Source: Paenibacillus sp. ACRRX (GTDB taxonomy: Bacteria > Bacillota > Bacilli > Paenibacillales > Paenibacillaceae). From it: a DNA stretch of 64,000 nt. The notes beneath the pieces are model-generated. The model saw only the letters and a program-made list of their open reading frames with translations, ran no database searches and was not told the origin of the DNA. The DNA lies in NCBI RefSeq assembly GCF_022346885.1, contig NZ_JAKRNK010000003.1, forward strand, positions 62,001 to 126,000, in the 5' to 3' direction. Of the stretch, positions 1-9,475 are shown piece after piece; position 1 is the stretch's first letter; each line of letters begins with the position of its first letter. The position numbers were made by a program, and so were the translations under genes.

Positions 1-36
1 AACCATGACTGCAACTGTACGTCCTTTAAAATTCAT
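1..36 (-). CDS. ctpB: Probable S41-family (CtpB-like) peptidase, N-terminus only
   Basis: Only the first 12 codons are in the window (MNFKGRTVAVMV); the gene runs off the left edge. The ATG at 36-34 is preceded by an AGGGCGGTG Shine-Dalgarno-like stretch at good spacing. The basic then hydrophobic start fits a signal anchor. In Bacillus subtilis the S41 protease gene ctpB follows ftsE-ftsX directly, and this start lies just downstream of ftsE-ftsX and the M23 gene here, so the identity rests mainly on synteny. The visible residues cannot prove the family. It could be another membrane or secreted protein. Confidence 0.5.
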   Translation of the reverse strand, partial: MNFKGRTVAVMV

Positions 37-149
37 AAGATCACCGCCCTTATCTCGTCCGCATGCTGATGCCAAACTACTCTATCAGTCATTGTTCACA
101 TGAGAGCATGTGTTTGAACACTCACTATTATATGCCAACATATCTATTT

Positions 150-1433
150 TTATTTCAAATACGGTGCTGGATCTACTTTCTCTCCATTCAAACGGACCTC
201 AAAATGCAAGTGGTTACCCGTCGCGCGTCCTGTTGCGCCAACCTCTGCGATCTTCTCGCCACGTTTGACATCCTGCCCTTTATCGACCTTAATACCGCCT
301 TGACGAATATGACCATAGAGAGTCCATAAGCCATTGCCATGGTCAATAATGACACAATAGCCATAACCGCTCCACCATTCTGCTAAAATGACGACGCCGT
401 CATCCGCAGCATAAATGTTTGTTCCACCCGGTGTAGCCATATCTAAACCACTATGGAACGCCCCGCGGCTGCCCGTAATTGGATCTACCCTTGAGCCAAA
501 TGGAGATGAAATATAATATTCTGCACGAAGCGGAACACCCAGTTTGCCGCCAGAATAAGCACCATTAGATCCGGAGCTCGAGCCTGAATCACTTCCAGAG
601 TTGGAACCGGATTGCTCCCGCTCTCTTCTGGCCGCTTCTTCTCTCGCTCTTCGTTCAGCTTCTTCCTGATCCGCTATCTTCTTCTTCTTGGACATCAATT
701 CAGAACGCTTCATCGCAAATTCGACCAGCAAGCGGTCCTGTTCTTCACTTAAGCCATGGGATTCCTCAATTTGTTGATCGAAGCTTGCAATCATAACTTC
801 CTTCTCACGTTCTTGCTTCATTAGCTCCAACTTGGTCTGCTCCAGCTTAGCATATAGAAGTCGGACGCGCTTAAGCTCGTCCTCAATCTCTTTTTTCTTT
901 TCCAGCACAAGCTGCTTGTCCCGCTTATGCTCCGCCAGTATTTGCTTATCCTGGTTAGCGATCTGCTCCAAGGAGCTGAGTCGGTCCAAGAAGTCCATAA
1001 AGCTAGTCGAGCTGAACAATACGTCAAGGTAAGAGACATTACCGTTCGTATACATCAGCTGCACACGAGCATCGAGCAGCTTCTCACGATCAGCAATCCG
1101 AAGGTTTGCATCTTCAAGCTGCTTCGCATTCTCCTCCAGATTGGTCTCCGACTCATCGATCTGTGTAGATACAGAAGCCAACTCATTAGCCTTCTTATCG
1201 ATCTGCTTCACAATCACTTGCATATCAGACTGCGTCTTCTTCTTGCCCGATTCCGCTTCAGCACGTGTATCTTCAGCCTGCTGCTGCTTGTTCTCGGCAG
1301 TTTTCATCTGCTGCTGCAGCGCTCTTAATTCTTTGTTTACTTTGCTCATTTCCGAAGCTTGCCCCGTTGACGGGGACACCATAGTGAACAACAGCATACA
1401 GCTCAATACGAGCAACAACCATTTCTTTTTCAA
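150..1433 (-). CDS. Secreted M23 murein hydrolase with N-terminal coiled coil (EnvC/CwlO-like)
   Basis: A 427-aa exported protein. It begins with a signal peptide (residues 1-26, ending TGQA), followed by a long charged coiled coil (about 28-270), a Ser/Gly linker and a C-terminal M23 peptidase domain (about 305-427). The zinc-binding motifs are visible as HSGLDMA and HLHFEVR, so the metallopeptidase looks catalytically competent and should cut peptidoglycan cross-links. The start is TTG, chosen because GGAGG lies at ideal spacing and it opens the signal peptide. It follows ftsX by 35 bases. FtsEX activates coiled-coil hydrolases through the FtsX outer loop (EnvC in E. coli, CwlO in B. subtilis), so this is the natural FtsEX client here. 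The partner role is inference from context and architecture. Confidence 0.9.
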   Translation of the reverse strand: MKKKWLLLVLSCMLLFTMVSPSTGQASEMSKVNKELRALQQQMKTAENKQQQAEDTRAEAESGKKKTQSDMQVIVKQIDKKANELASVSTQIDESETNLEENAKQLEDANLRIADREKLLDARVQLMYTNGNVSYLDVLFSSTSFMDFLDRLSSLEQIANQDKQILAEHKRDKQLVLEKKKEIEDELKRVRLLYAKLEQTKLELMKQEREKEVMIASFDQQIEESHGLSEEQDRLLVEFAMKRSELMSKKKKIADQEEAERRAREEAARREREQSGSNSGSDSGSSSGSNGAYSGGKLGVPLRAEYYISSPFGSRVDPITGSRGAFHSGLDMATPGGTNIYAADDGVVILAEWWSGYGYCVIIDHGNGLWTLYGHIRQGGIKVDKGQDVKRGEKIAEVGATGRATGNHLHFEVRLNGEKVDPAPYLK

Positions 1434-1468
1434 GACGGGTCCTCCAATCGAATCGATCTGTAGATGGA

Positions 1469-2380
1469 TTAGACTTTCAAAAATTTACGAATAGAAAGAG
1501 TGCTGCCCCATACTCCTATTAATACACCAAGTACAACCAACAACCCAGTCAGCAGTAACCACAGTTCTTGCAATGGAATCAGTTGGATAAATTGCATGCC
1601 GCTCTGCGAAGCTAATATAAGCTGGTGATAACCAACAAATAAAACGGCAAGCGTAATAAGCGATCCCAGCAATCCAATCAACATCCCCTCAATAAAGAAG
1701 GGCCAGCGGATGAAGGAATTCGTTGCCCCTACCAGCTTCATGATGCCGATTTCGCGTTGACGGGCCATAATGGTCACTTTTATCGTATTGGATATGAGGA
1801 ACATAGCCGTGACAGTCAGTCCAGCAACTAAGATTAAGCCTACATTACGAATCGTCTCTGTAATCTTAAACAGTTTCTCAACCGTACCTTTGCCGTACTT
1901 TACCTGCCAGATCGGCTTCTCGCTGTTCGTATCATTCAGCGCCTGAATCTTCTTGGCTACCATCGGCACTGTGTCCGGATTATACACATCTACAGTCATG
2001 GAATCCGGCAAAGGATTGGTCTTCTCGGTATAACCTTTCAACAATTCTTTGCCGTCCTCACCAAGACTTTCCTGGAGCAGCTTCATCCCCTCAGCTTTGG
2101 ATATCGGTGTCACCTTGCTGACCTCCGACATATTCCCAATGTCTGTTTGCAGCAATTCCATCTGTTCTTTAGTCGTATTTAATTGAAGAAACACCCGAAT
2201 CTGCACTTGGCTGTCAATCTGCTTCGTTAACGTATTCAAGTTAAAAGACAGTAAAATAAACACACCTAAAATAAACAACGAAATGACAATGGAGCTTATC
2301 GAGGCAATCGACATCCACCCATTTCGAAAAATACTCTTTCCGCCCTCGCGTATGTGACGGGTGACTGTGTTAATTGTCAT
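1469..2380 (-). CDS. ftsX: Cell-division ABC transporter permease FtsX
   Basis: A 303-aa membrane protein with the FtsX layout: a cytoplasmic N-terminus, TM1 (about 24-46), a large extracellular loop (about 47-175), then three more membrane helices. The REIGIMKLVGAT stretch before TM3 is characteristic of the family. The ATG overlaps the end of ftsE by 11 bases, so the two are translationally coupled. FtsX with FtsE passes ATP-hydrolysis energy across the membrane to switch on a peptidoglycan hydrolase. The next gene encodes a coiled-coil M23 enzyme, the expected partner. Nothing in the sequence looks damaged. Confidence 0.97.
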   Translation of the reverse strand: MTINTVTRHIREGGKSIFRNGWMSIASISSIVISLFILGVFILLSFNLNTLTKQIDSQVQIRVFLQLNTTKEQMELLQTDIGNMSEVSKVTPISKAEGMKLLQESLGEDGKELLKGYTEKTNPLPDSMTVDVYNPDTVPMVAKKIQALNDTNSEKPIWQVKYGKGTVEKLFKITETIRNVGLILVAGLTVTAMFLISNTIKVTIMARQREIGIMKLVGATNSFIRWPFFIEGMLIGLLGSLITLAVLFVGYHQLILASQSGMQFIQLIPLQELWLLLTGLLVVLGVLIGVWGSTLSIRKFLKV

Positions 2381-3056
2381 AACCGTAATCCCCCCGTACT
2401 ACATCGCGAACTATATGGCCATGCTCGATCGCAATCACTCGTCTGCGAATGGTATTCACGATGTCTTTGTTGTGTGTTGCCATCACAATCGTAGTGCCTC
2501 GATAATTAATCTCTTCGAGCAGCTTCATAATCCCCCATGATGTCTCGGGGTCCAGATTGCCTGTCGGTTCATCTGCTACTATAACTGACGGATTGTTGAC
2601 GATAGCACGTGCAATCGCAATGCGCTGCTGTTCGCCCCCCGACAACTGTGCCGGCAGGCTGTTCACCTTATGCTTCAAACCTACAAGCTCCAGCACTTCA
2701 GGTACTCGGCGCTTGATGACTTTCTTGGGTGCTTCAATAACTTCCATCGCAAATGCGACATTTTCATAAACGGTCATCTTAGGCAATAATCTAAAGTCTT
2801 GAAATATGACCCCAATATTGCGGCGAACAAAAGGAATTTTCCGGTGCTTTAACTTGCCGATGTTAAAGCCATTTACCGATATCTGTCCTTTGGTCGGCAC
2901 TTCTTCTCTATAAATCAATTTCATAAATGTTGATTTACCCGCACCCGACGGTCCCACCAAATATACAAACTCATCCTTCTCGATACGAACCGAGACGCCG
3001 CGCAGTGCATGCGATCCGTCCGTATACGTCTTCCATACGTCTTGCATTTCGATCAA
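2370..3056 (-). CDS. ftsE: Cell-division ATP-binding protein FtsE
   Basis: A 228-aa ABC ATPase. Walker A (GPSGAGKST), the signature LSGGEQQR and Walker B ([12 protein letters not shown]) are all intact. The protein should dimerise and bind the cytoplasmic face of FtsX. I place the start at the TTG giving [11 protein letters not shown], because this matches FtsE homologues and has AGGAAGTG upstream; a GTG three codons earlier has no properly spaced ribosome site. It is first in the ftsE-ftsX-M23 set. A roughly 465-base gap separates it from the oppositely oriented VanW gene. B. subtilis has cytochrome gene cccB just upstream of ftsE; it is absent here. Confidence 0.96.
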   Translation of the reverse strand: MIEMQDVWKTYTDGSHALRGVSVRIEKDEFVYLVGPSGAGKSTFMKLIYREEVPTKGQISVNGFNIGKLKHRKIPFVRRNIGVIFQDFRLLPKMTVYENVAFAMEVIEAPKKVIKRRVPEVLELVGLKHKVNSLPAQLSGGEQQRIAIARAIVNNPSVIVADEPTGNLDPETSWGIMKLLEEINYRGTTIVMATHNKDIVNTIRRRVIAIEHGHIVRDVVRGDYGYDN

Positions 3057-3521
3057 GCGAATCACTTCCTACGTGTATAAAATCAGCTTATATATATTCG
3101 ACATAGCTACCTCAATTCCTTTAATTAATTTCGATTTTCAACATCTTTTTACTTTTCCAGCTGCAAGGAAACATTATTTCCCGGGAAAATGTCGCCTACT
3201 GTAAGCTTCCATTGTAGTCCTTTGTATTTCGACTTGGATAGACGGGTTTATTGCAAAAATAAAGATATTCACTTGTGAAATGTCGAGGTTTAAACCTTAT
3301 CCTGCTTCTGTATTTAGTCCCTGTTCGCTGCCTTGAAAGAGGTAAAGATTTAGACTTCTCCTGCATATACATGTTCACATAACAATCCTTATATGGCTGA
3401 AGCTATGACCATTTTGCATTAAGAAAAGGCGCACCCATGCAATGTGCAGGTCATGGTGTCGATAAGGCATGTCCCACAGGGGGTCAAGGGATCATGGTGT
3501 CAGTAGACAGGAGGCTGTCGT
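3057..3521. other. Divergent intergenic region between ftsE and the VanW gene
   Basis: This 465-base gap lies between two divergently transcribed genes, so it should carry promoters in both directions. I could not pick a convincing sigma-A pair in either direction. Short open frames here have no ribosome site and look accidental. A clear AGGAGG at 3509-3514 serves the GTG start of the VanW gene at 3522. Confidence 0.5.
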
Positions 3522-4949
3522 GTGAAGAAGTGGTTAAGTTGGTTGTTAGGGGGCATACTGCTCCTGCTAATTGCTACAGGAGCAGTATGGGGTTGGGCAA
3601 ACCATTATGTGAATACTACCGCTCTACCTCCCAGAGTACACTTGTCAAGCTGGCTGATTGGCGGTATGGAGCGGCAGTCATTTGAAACTGAACTACTAAA
3701 TAAAATTAAAAAATTAGAGCAGACTCCAGTTCAATTTATATTTAAAGGGGCCAACCTTAACCCCGTGCAGACTACATTAAAAGACCTTGGTGTTCGCTAT
3801 GATTCCAAACCGCTGCTGCTAGCCCTAGACAAACTCTTCACAGGAAGCTTATGGGAACGTTTCCAAGCCCGACGTACTTTTAAAGAAACGTGGGCACTCG
3901 GATTTACTTGGAATAATAACGTATGGAAACAGCGATTTAATTCTGCTTGGGAAACCCAGACTTTCGGCAAGCCTGTTAATGCTCGGCGTGAGATTACAGC
4001 TGCCGACCAAGTGACGTATACGCCCGACAAAAAAGTATACCGGCTTGACCGAATGCAGATGGAGCAGCTTATTCGTGTGGCTATCCCTTCGGATTGGAGC
4101 CTGGATCAGCGCCTGACGATTGAGGTCCCGCTGGTGCAGGCAAGTGCGCCGATTACTTTAGAGACGCTTCAAAATGAAGGCATCGAGCGTAAAATTATCG
4201 AAGTATCTACCTTTCTTCGACCTGGTGATGCAGGTCGAATTCATAATGTAAATGCTGCCGCCAAAACTATTGATGATATGATCCTAAAGCCAGGAGAGGT
4301 ATTCGACTACGATAAAGTAATCGCCAAAACGGAGCGCTTGTATGGATTCAAAGAAGCCCCCGTCATTTTGAATGGCAAACTCGTTCCTGGAATAGGCGGT
4401 GGAATCTGTCAAGTGTCGAGCACACTCTATAACGCTGTACTGCGTACCGGTCTTGACATCGTGGAGCGGCGCAATCACTCGATGCCAGTCGCTTATCTGC
4501 CTTTGGGTCTGGATGCAACCTTCTCGCAAGGTTATATTAATTTCAAATTTAAAAATACTACTGAAAAAAATCTGCTCATTCGTACTTCGACGGAACACGA
4601 CAAAATGACAGTCAAATTGTTTGGCACGATGGATGGCAGCATTACGTACAAAATGGAGACAAAAACAGTTAAAGTATTGGAACCTACTGTGAAGTATGTC
4701 AAAAACAGCGATCTCCCAGTTGGGACACAAGAAACGCTGCAGCGAGGCAAGAAGGGATACACCGTTGAATCCTATCGGATTAAAATGCTTAACGGCAAAG
4801 AAGTATCTCGCGAGCGTATGGCAATAGATACGTACCGCGCACAGCCTACGCTTATCGCGATCAACTCTGGTGAAAATGGTCTTCACCAAGCACCAAACGA
4901 ACAGAAACCAATCGTGGAGGACGGTGTTAATGGGCCAAACTTCAGATAA
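3522..4949 (+). CDS. VanW-family protein with peptidoglycan-binding and G5-like domains
   Basis: A 475-aa membrane-anchored protein. It has one N-terminal hydrophobic helix (about 5-27), a region like the putative peptidoglycan-binding domain found before VanW (about 45-200), a VanW domain (about 225-360, with GGGICQVSSTLYNA and RRNHSMPV), and a G5-like C-terminal segment (about 385-455). The GTG start at 3522 has a perfect AGGAGG seven bases upstream. The VanW family is named from a glycopeptide-resistance cluster, but its biochemical role is not settled; a cell-wall role outside the membrane is the safest statement. No other van genes are nearby, so it is not evidence for vancomycin resistance. 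It is the only confident plus-strand gene in the window. Confidence 0.9.
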   Translation: MKKWLSWLLGGILLLLIATGAVWGWANHYVNTTALPPRVHLSSWLIGGMERQSFETELLNKIKKLEQTPVQFIFKGANLNPVQTTLKDLGVRYDSKPLLLALDKLFTGSLWERFQARRTFKETWALGFTWNNNVWKQRFNSAWETQTFGKPVNARREITAADQVTYTPDKKVYRLDRMQMEQLIRVAIPSDWSLDQRLTIEVPLVQASAPITLETLQNEGIERKIIEVSTFLRPGDAGRIHNVNAAAKTIDDMILKPGEVFDYDKVIAKTERLYGFKEAPVILNGKLVPGIGGGICQVSSTLYNAVLRTGLDIVERRNHSMPVAYLPLGLDATFSQGYINFKFKNTTEKNLLIRTSTEHDKMTVKLFGTMDGSITYKMETKTVKVLEPTVKYVKNSDLPVGTQETLQRGKKGYTVESYRIKMLNGKEVSRERMAIDTYRAQPTLIAINSGENGLHQAPNEQKPIVEDGVNGPNFR

Positions 4950-5383
4950 ATGAATAGATCCATTTTCACTTTTATTACTACTGCTCTTTCACCCATGACA
5001 GATGATCACTCTTTCTATCCCCTGGTAAAACTGCCGTATGATCAGGCATCAACATGAGTAATGATTGGCATCACATCAATTCCCATATGAAAAGGGGCTG
5101 TTCCATGCAGGTGTAGTGACACCTCTCAGGAACAGCCCCTATCGCTGCATCAGCGCACACGCGTGAGGCCTCACAGGACCCTATTAACGCGCGGCTGAAG
5201 CCAATTCATTTACTTCTTAGCAGGATCACGCGCTGCTTAAACGCATTCCCTTCTAAATGAGGCACATAAATGTAAGGTGAACTGAAAATACCTTTACCAT
5301 CTGCCCCATGCTTCTTGCTATCACTTCAAACGTTTAATTAGGATCACTTTACGCCATAATTTCCTTTTAGCGATCATTACAAG
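4950..5383. other. Intergenic region between convergent VanW and argH genes
   Basis: Both flanking genes end here. It holds a strong two-tier hairpin (5094-5139) and a 12-bp perfect palindrome, GTGAGGCCTCAC, at 5163-5174. On the minus strand an open stretch ending at the TGA 5206-5208 reads as protein-like (it contains FSSPYIYVPHLEG) but has a stop just upstream and no start codon. It may be a fragment or chance. I see no complete gene. Confidence 0.5.
5094..5139. terminator. Two-tier hairpin terminator between convergent genes
   Basis: The outer stem is GGGGCTGTTCC (5094-5104) with GGAACAGCCCC (5129-5139), 11 perfect pairs. Inside it sits a second stem, AGGTGT/ACACCT, with loop AGTG. Read on the minus strand it is followed by TTTT, so it would stop argH transcription best. 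It may also stop the VanW transcript. Confidence 0.75.
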
Positions 5384-6796
5384 TTAAAACCTGTTTTCGT
5401 GCTCAACAAGCCACGATTCGGTTTTTTTGAGCGCCTCGCTTGCACGTCCGACTGCCGCCTGTACCTGTACGGTAGCCGTTCCTCCGTACACATTACGGGC
5501 ATTCACAACCTGCTCCGGTTGAAGGACTTCATAAATCGTCTCATCAAACAATGGCGAGAACTGCTTAAACTCCTCCAATGATAGATCAAGCAGGTACACA
5601 TTTTTCTGAATACAGTACAGTACTGTCTTCCCGATTACTTCATGTGCCTGCCTGAAAGGCAGACCCTTGTTCACCAAGAAATCAGCGATATCGGTAGCGT
5701 TTGAGAAATCCTGCCGAACCGCTTGCCGCATCCGATCACGGTTCACCTTCATCGTGGCAATCATCGGAGCAAACAAGCGCAAGGCACCATCCAAGGTGGA
5801 GACGGTGTCCAGCATCCCTTCTTTGTCTTCTTGCATATCCTTGTTATAAGCAAGCGGCAGCGACTTCAGTACGGTCAGCATTCCTACGAGATTGCCATAT
5901 ACCCGACCAGTCTTACCGCGAACTAACTCAGCGACATCAGGGTTCTTTTTCTGCGGCATAATACTCGAACCTGTACAGAATGCATCGTCCAGTTCGACAA
6001 ATTGGAATTCTGTACTGGACCATAGTACCAACTCTTCACATAGGCGAGACAAGTGCATCATTACCATCGAGGCATTCGATAGAAACTCGACGATAAAGTC
6101 ACGATCACTCACAGCATCCAAGCTGTTCTCGTACACACGTTCAAAGCCGAGTTGCTCAGCCACATCATGACGGTCAATCGGAAACGTAGTGCCAGCCAAT
6201 GCCCCAGCTCCTAGTGGAAGCGTATTGATACGCTTATAGCTGTCTTGCAAGCGTTCAATATCACGTTCAAACATCGATACATACGCCATCAGGTGGTGGG
6301 CAAATAAGATTGGCTGCGCACGCTGTAAATGTGTATATCCGGGTACAATCGTATCGTAATTGGCCTTCGCCTGCTCCATCAGTGCGATCTGCAGCTTCGA
6401 CAATAGTTCAACAAAAATAACGACATGCTTGCGCAAATAGAGATGCATATCTGTCGCCACCTGATCGTTGCGGCTGCGCCCCGTATGCAGCTTACCGCCA
6501 ACAGGACCAATTAACTCAATGAGTTTCTTCTCAATATTCATATGAATATCTTCATCCGAAACGGAGTACACCATCTCTTTGCTGCGGATCAATTCCAACA
6601 CTTGTGCCAAGCCTTGCTGAATCTGCTCTACATCTTCTTGTGGGACAATACCACAACGGCCAAGCATTGTGACGTGTGCTAGACTGCCTTGAATATCTTC
6701 TTCCGCCAATTGCTGATCAAATGAAATCGATGCGGTATACTGCTCCACTAGTTCATCTGTCTGTTTTGTAAACCGTCCGCCCCATAGTTTGCTCAA
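5384..6796 (-). CDS. argH: Argininosuccinate lyase
   Basis: A 470-aa enzyme that splits argininosuccinate into arginine and fumarate, the last step of arginine synthesis. It belongs to the fumarase/aspartase superfamily; the signature [11 protein letters not shown] is intact, as are the TGRSRNDQ and THLQRAQP substrate-binding stretches. The length is normal. The start is TTG, with a GGGGGA ribosome site; the protein begins MSKLWGGRF as in homologues. It is the last gene of the arg cluster, 150 bases after argG, and is followed by a strong hairpin. Confidence 0.97.
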   Translation of the reverse strand: MSKLWGGRFTKQTDELVEQYTASISFDQQLAEEDIQGSLAHVTMLGRCGIVPQEDVEQIQQGLAQVLELIRSKEMVYSVSDEDIHMNIEKKLIELIGPVGGKLHTGRSRNDQVATDMHLYLRKHVVIFVELLSKLQIALMEQAKANYDTIVPGYTHLQRAQPILFAHHLMAYVSMFERDIERLQDSYKRINTLPLGAGALAGTTFPIDRHDVAEQLGFERVYENSLDAVSDRDFIVEFLSNASMVMMHLSRLCEELVLWSSTEFQFVELDDAFCTGSSIMPQKKNPDVAELVRGKTGRVYGNLVGMLTVLKSLPLAYNKDMQEDKEGMLDTVSTLDGALRLFAPMIATMKVNRDRMRQAVRQDFSNATDIADFLVNKGLPFRQAHEVIGKTVLYCIQKNVYLLDLSLEEFKQFSPLFDETIYEVLQPEQVVNARNVYGGTATVQVQAAVGRASEALKKTESWLVEHENRF

Positions 6797-6946
6797 ATAA
6801 CTTCCCCCTAACCGCTTTCCACAGGTATACGTTTTCTACTTCTGTAACGAGCCAGTGCTGGAATATAGAATCAACACTATTCCCGGTTCCAACTGATACA
6901 GCAAGGAGAAAGTCTTAATTTCTATACTTCCCCCCTGCCCTGCAGC

Positions 6947-8242
6947 TTACTTGGACATTGACGCTTCAACTGCCGTCGCCTTCTGATCAAGCTTTAATTC
7001 CACACCATGCACACTTATGCCGTGCACTCCAGAAGCAACTTTGAGACGCAATGCATTCAGATGGATAAACCCTGTCGCGTCATTCTGATCATAGGCTTGA
7101 GACGGGTCAGCTTCCATTGTAGCGATGTCAGGGTTATACAAACTAACCGCGCTTTGGACGCCCGCACCTATTACATTGCCTTTATAAAGCTTCAAACGCA
7201 CAGTCCCCGAGACATACTTCTGACTCTCTTGCACGAGTGCTTGGATCGCCAGCCGCTCCGGCGCAAACCAAAAGCCGTTGTAGACGATGGAACTATACTT
7301 GGAAATTAACGAATCGCGCAGATGCATGACCTCACGATCCATCGTTAATGACTCCATTTTACGATGCGCCGTAAACAGAATCGTTCCGCCTGGTGTCTCA
7401 TATACACCGCGGCTCTTCATGCCTACGAAGCGATTCTCCACCATATCCACACGTCCAATCCCGTGTTTGCCCCCGATGGCATTTAATTGCTCCATGACCT
7501 GCAGTGGGCTTAACGTTTCACCATTAATGGCTACGCAGTTTCCCTGTTCAAATGTCAGTTCCACATACTCCGCTGCATCAGGCGCGTCTTCCGGAGCTAC
7601 GCTCAGTACAAACATCCCCTTGTTCTCATCCGCGCTTGGGTCAAACCAAGGGTCCTCCAGCACGCCGCTCTCAAAGCTGATATGGAGCAAGTTGCGGTCC
7701 ATCGAGTATGGCTTAGCAGCAGATGCCTGCACCGGAATGTCATGCTTCTCAGCATATGCAATCATCTCTGCACGTCCAGGAAACTGTTCACGGAACGCTT
7801 CAGATCGCCATGGCGCAATCACCTTGATCTCTGGTGCCAAAGAAGCCGCCGTCAACTCAAAGCGAACTTGGTCGTTGCCTTTGCCTGTCGCGCCATGTGC
7901 GATCGCTATCGCACCTTCCGCTTTGGCGATTTCGACCATACGCTTAGCGATCAATGGCCGCGCAATACTCGTACCTAACAAGTATTGTCCTTCGTATAGA
8001 GCCCCCGCCTGAAACATCGGATATATAAAGTCGCTTGCAAATTCATCGCGCAAGTCGTCAATGTACACTTTGGAAGCACCAGTAGCAAGCGCCTTCTCTT
8101 CCAAACCTTCTAATTCATCTTTTTGTCCAATGTCAGCAGTAAACGCAATAATTTCGGCATCATAAGTTTCCTTTAACCATTTTAGAATCACCGACGTATC
8201 CAAACCGCCTGAATAAGCCAATACAATCTTATCTTTTGCCAT
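6947..8242 (-). CDS. argG: Argininosuccinate synthase
   Basis: A 431-aa enzyme that joins citrulline and aspartate using ATP. The N-terminal PP-loop motif AYSGGLDTS is intact. I set the start at the ATG giving [13 protein letters not shown], which has a GGGGGAG ribosome site and matches family N-termini; an in-frame extension of 16 residues further upstream is not supported. It lies between argF (about 85-base gap) and argH. The cluster order and common strand suggest expression from the argC promoter, though internal promoters are possible. Confidence 0.97.
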   Translation of the reverse strand: MAKDKIVLAYSGGLDTSVILKWLKETYDAEIIAFTADIGQKDELEGLEEKALATGASKVYIDDLRDEFASDFIYPMFQAGALYEGQYLLGTSIARPLIAKRMVEIAKAEGAIAIAHGATGKGNDQVRFELTAASLAPEIKVIAPWRSEAFREQFPGRAEMIAYAEKHDIPVQASAAKPYSMDRNLLHISFESGVLEDPWFDPSADENKGMFVLSVAPEDAPDAAEYVELTFEQGNCVAINGETLSPLQVMEQLNAIGGKHGIGRVDMVENRFVGMKSRGVYETPGGTILFTAHRKMESLTMDREVMHLRDSLISKYSSIVYNGFWFAPERLAIQALVQESQKYVSGTVRLKLYKGNVIGAGVQSAVSLYNPDIATMEADPSQAYDQNDATGFIHLNALRLKVASGVHGISVHGVELKLDQKATAVEASMSK

Positions 8243-8326
8243 GATAGGCTCCCCCCGCTTCTCTCTTCTCCAATCACTTACAACGCTCACAACGTAACAT
8301 TACGTCGTCATGTCCTCTTTAATCGT

Positions 8327-9274
8327 CTAGTCACGCATAAGGGAAGCCAGCACAGCTTTCTGTGCATGCAGACGATTCTCCGCCTGATCAAACACAATGG
8401 AACGGTTTCCATCAATTACACCTTCACTAACTTCCTCGCCACGGTGTGCAGGCAGACAATGCATAAACAAATAGTCTGACTTCGCCCACTTCACGAGTTC
8501 CTCATCCACCTGGAAGTCACGGAACGCAAGTTCACGCTTCTGCTGCTCGGATTCAAAGCCCATGCTGGCCCACACATCTGTATACACCACATCAGCATCA
8601 GCCACTGCTTCACGAGGATCATTAGTCAAGGTGATTGTTGAACCATACAGTTTGCCCTGCTCTTGCGCTTGTTTCACTACATCAGCATCTGGCGCATAAT
8701 TGTTAGGTGTGGCAACCGTAATATTTATACCAAACTTCGAAGCTCCCATAATAAGGGAATGCGCCATATTGTTGCCGTCACCGACATAAGCCACCTTTAA
8801 CCCTTCCAACTTGCCCTTTTTCTCGTAAATCGTCATATAGTCAGCCAGCGCCTGGCAGGGATGATTAAGATCCGATAATCCATTAATGACAGGTACAGTC
8901 GCTGCTCGTGCCAAGTCAATGACAGTACGGTGAGCAAAGGTACGAATCATAATACCATCGACATAACGCGACAGTGTCTGTGCCGTATCGTATATCGTCT
9001 CTCCGCGTCCGATTTGAATGTCATTTTTGCTGAGAAATAAGGCAGTGCCCCCTAATTGAAACATCCCAACTTCAAAAGACACACGAGTACGGGTCGAAGA
9101 CTTTTCAAAGATCATCGCTAGCGATTTCCCTCTTAATGCCTGTTCTGGATCTCCTGCTTTCTGCTTGCGCTTCAACTCTATACCATAGTGCATCAGCGCG
9201 TATAACTCCTCTTGCGTATAATCTGCAAGCGCGACAAAGTCACGCCCCCTCATATCTAATTGCGTATTCGTCAT
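8327..9274 (-). CDS. argF: Ornithine carbamoyltransferase
   Basis: A 315-aa enzyme that makes citrulline from ornithine and carbamoyl phosphate. The carbamoyl-phosphate motif STRTR and the ornithine-binding HCLPAHRG are intact. The start is the ATG giving MTNTQLDMRG, since GGAGGTGG sits at good spacing before it; a GTG four codons earlier overlaps that ribosome site. No carA or carB is in the window, so carbamoyl phosphate must be supplied from elsewhere. A catabolic (arc) role is unlikely because all neighbours are biosynthetic. Confidence 0.95.
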   Translation of the reverse strand: MTNTQLDMRGRDFVALADYTQEELYALMHYGIELKRKQKAGDPEQALRGKSLAMIFEKSSTRTRVSFEVGMFQLGGTALFLSKNDIQIGRGETIYDTAQTLSRYVDGIMIRTFAHRTVIDLARAATVPVINGLSDLNHPCQALADYMTIYEKKGKLEGLKVAYVGDGNNMAHSLIMGASKFGINITVATPNNYAPDADVVKQAQEQGKLYGSTITLTNDPREAVADADVVYTDVWASMGFESEQQKRELAFRDFQVDEELVKWAKSDYLFMHCLPAHRGEEVSEGVIDGNRSIVFDQAENRLHAQKAVLASLMRD

Positions 9275-9475
9275 GTAGACCGCCACCTCCGTGTTTGAAT
9301 GTTAGCTCTATTGCTCAATGGACGCGTCCATTACGATTCATATCGTATCCGTCGATTAACATGCAGCAGTTCCATTCCATGAAGGCTCTACCGCATGTTA
9401 ATCATGTATTAAGAAGTTATTAGTTCAGATGGCCAAGGTCTTGATGTTCAGGAACCGGATGATTATTACATCCGA

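Noticed and set aside
3196-3378. A 60-codon frame between ftsE and the VanW gene
   Set aside because: No ribosome site, unusual composition, and it lies in the expected divergent promoter region.
3522-4949. VanW gene as evidence for vancomycin resistance
   Set aside because: VanW-domain proteins are widespread and no vanHAX-type genes are nearby.
7287-8012. A 241-codon frame antisense to argG
   Set aside because: argG is intact and conserved over this stretch; the opposite frame has no ribosome site and an improbable composition.
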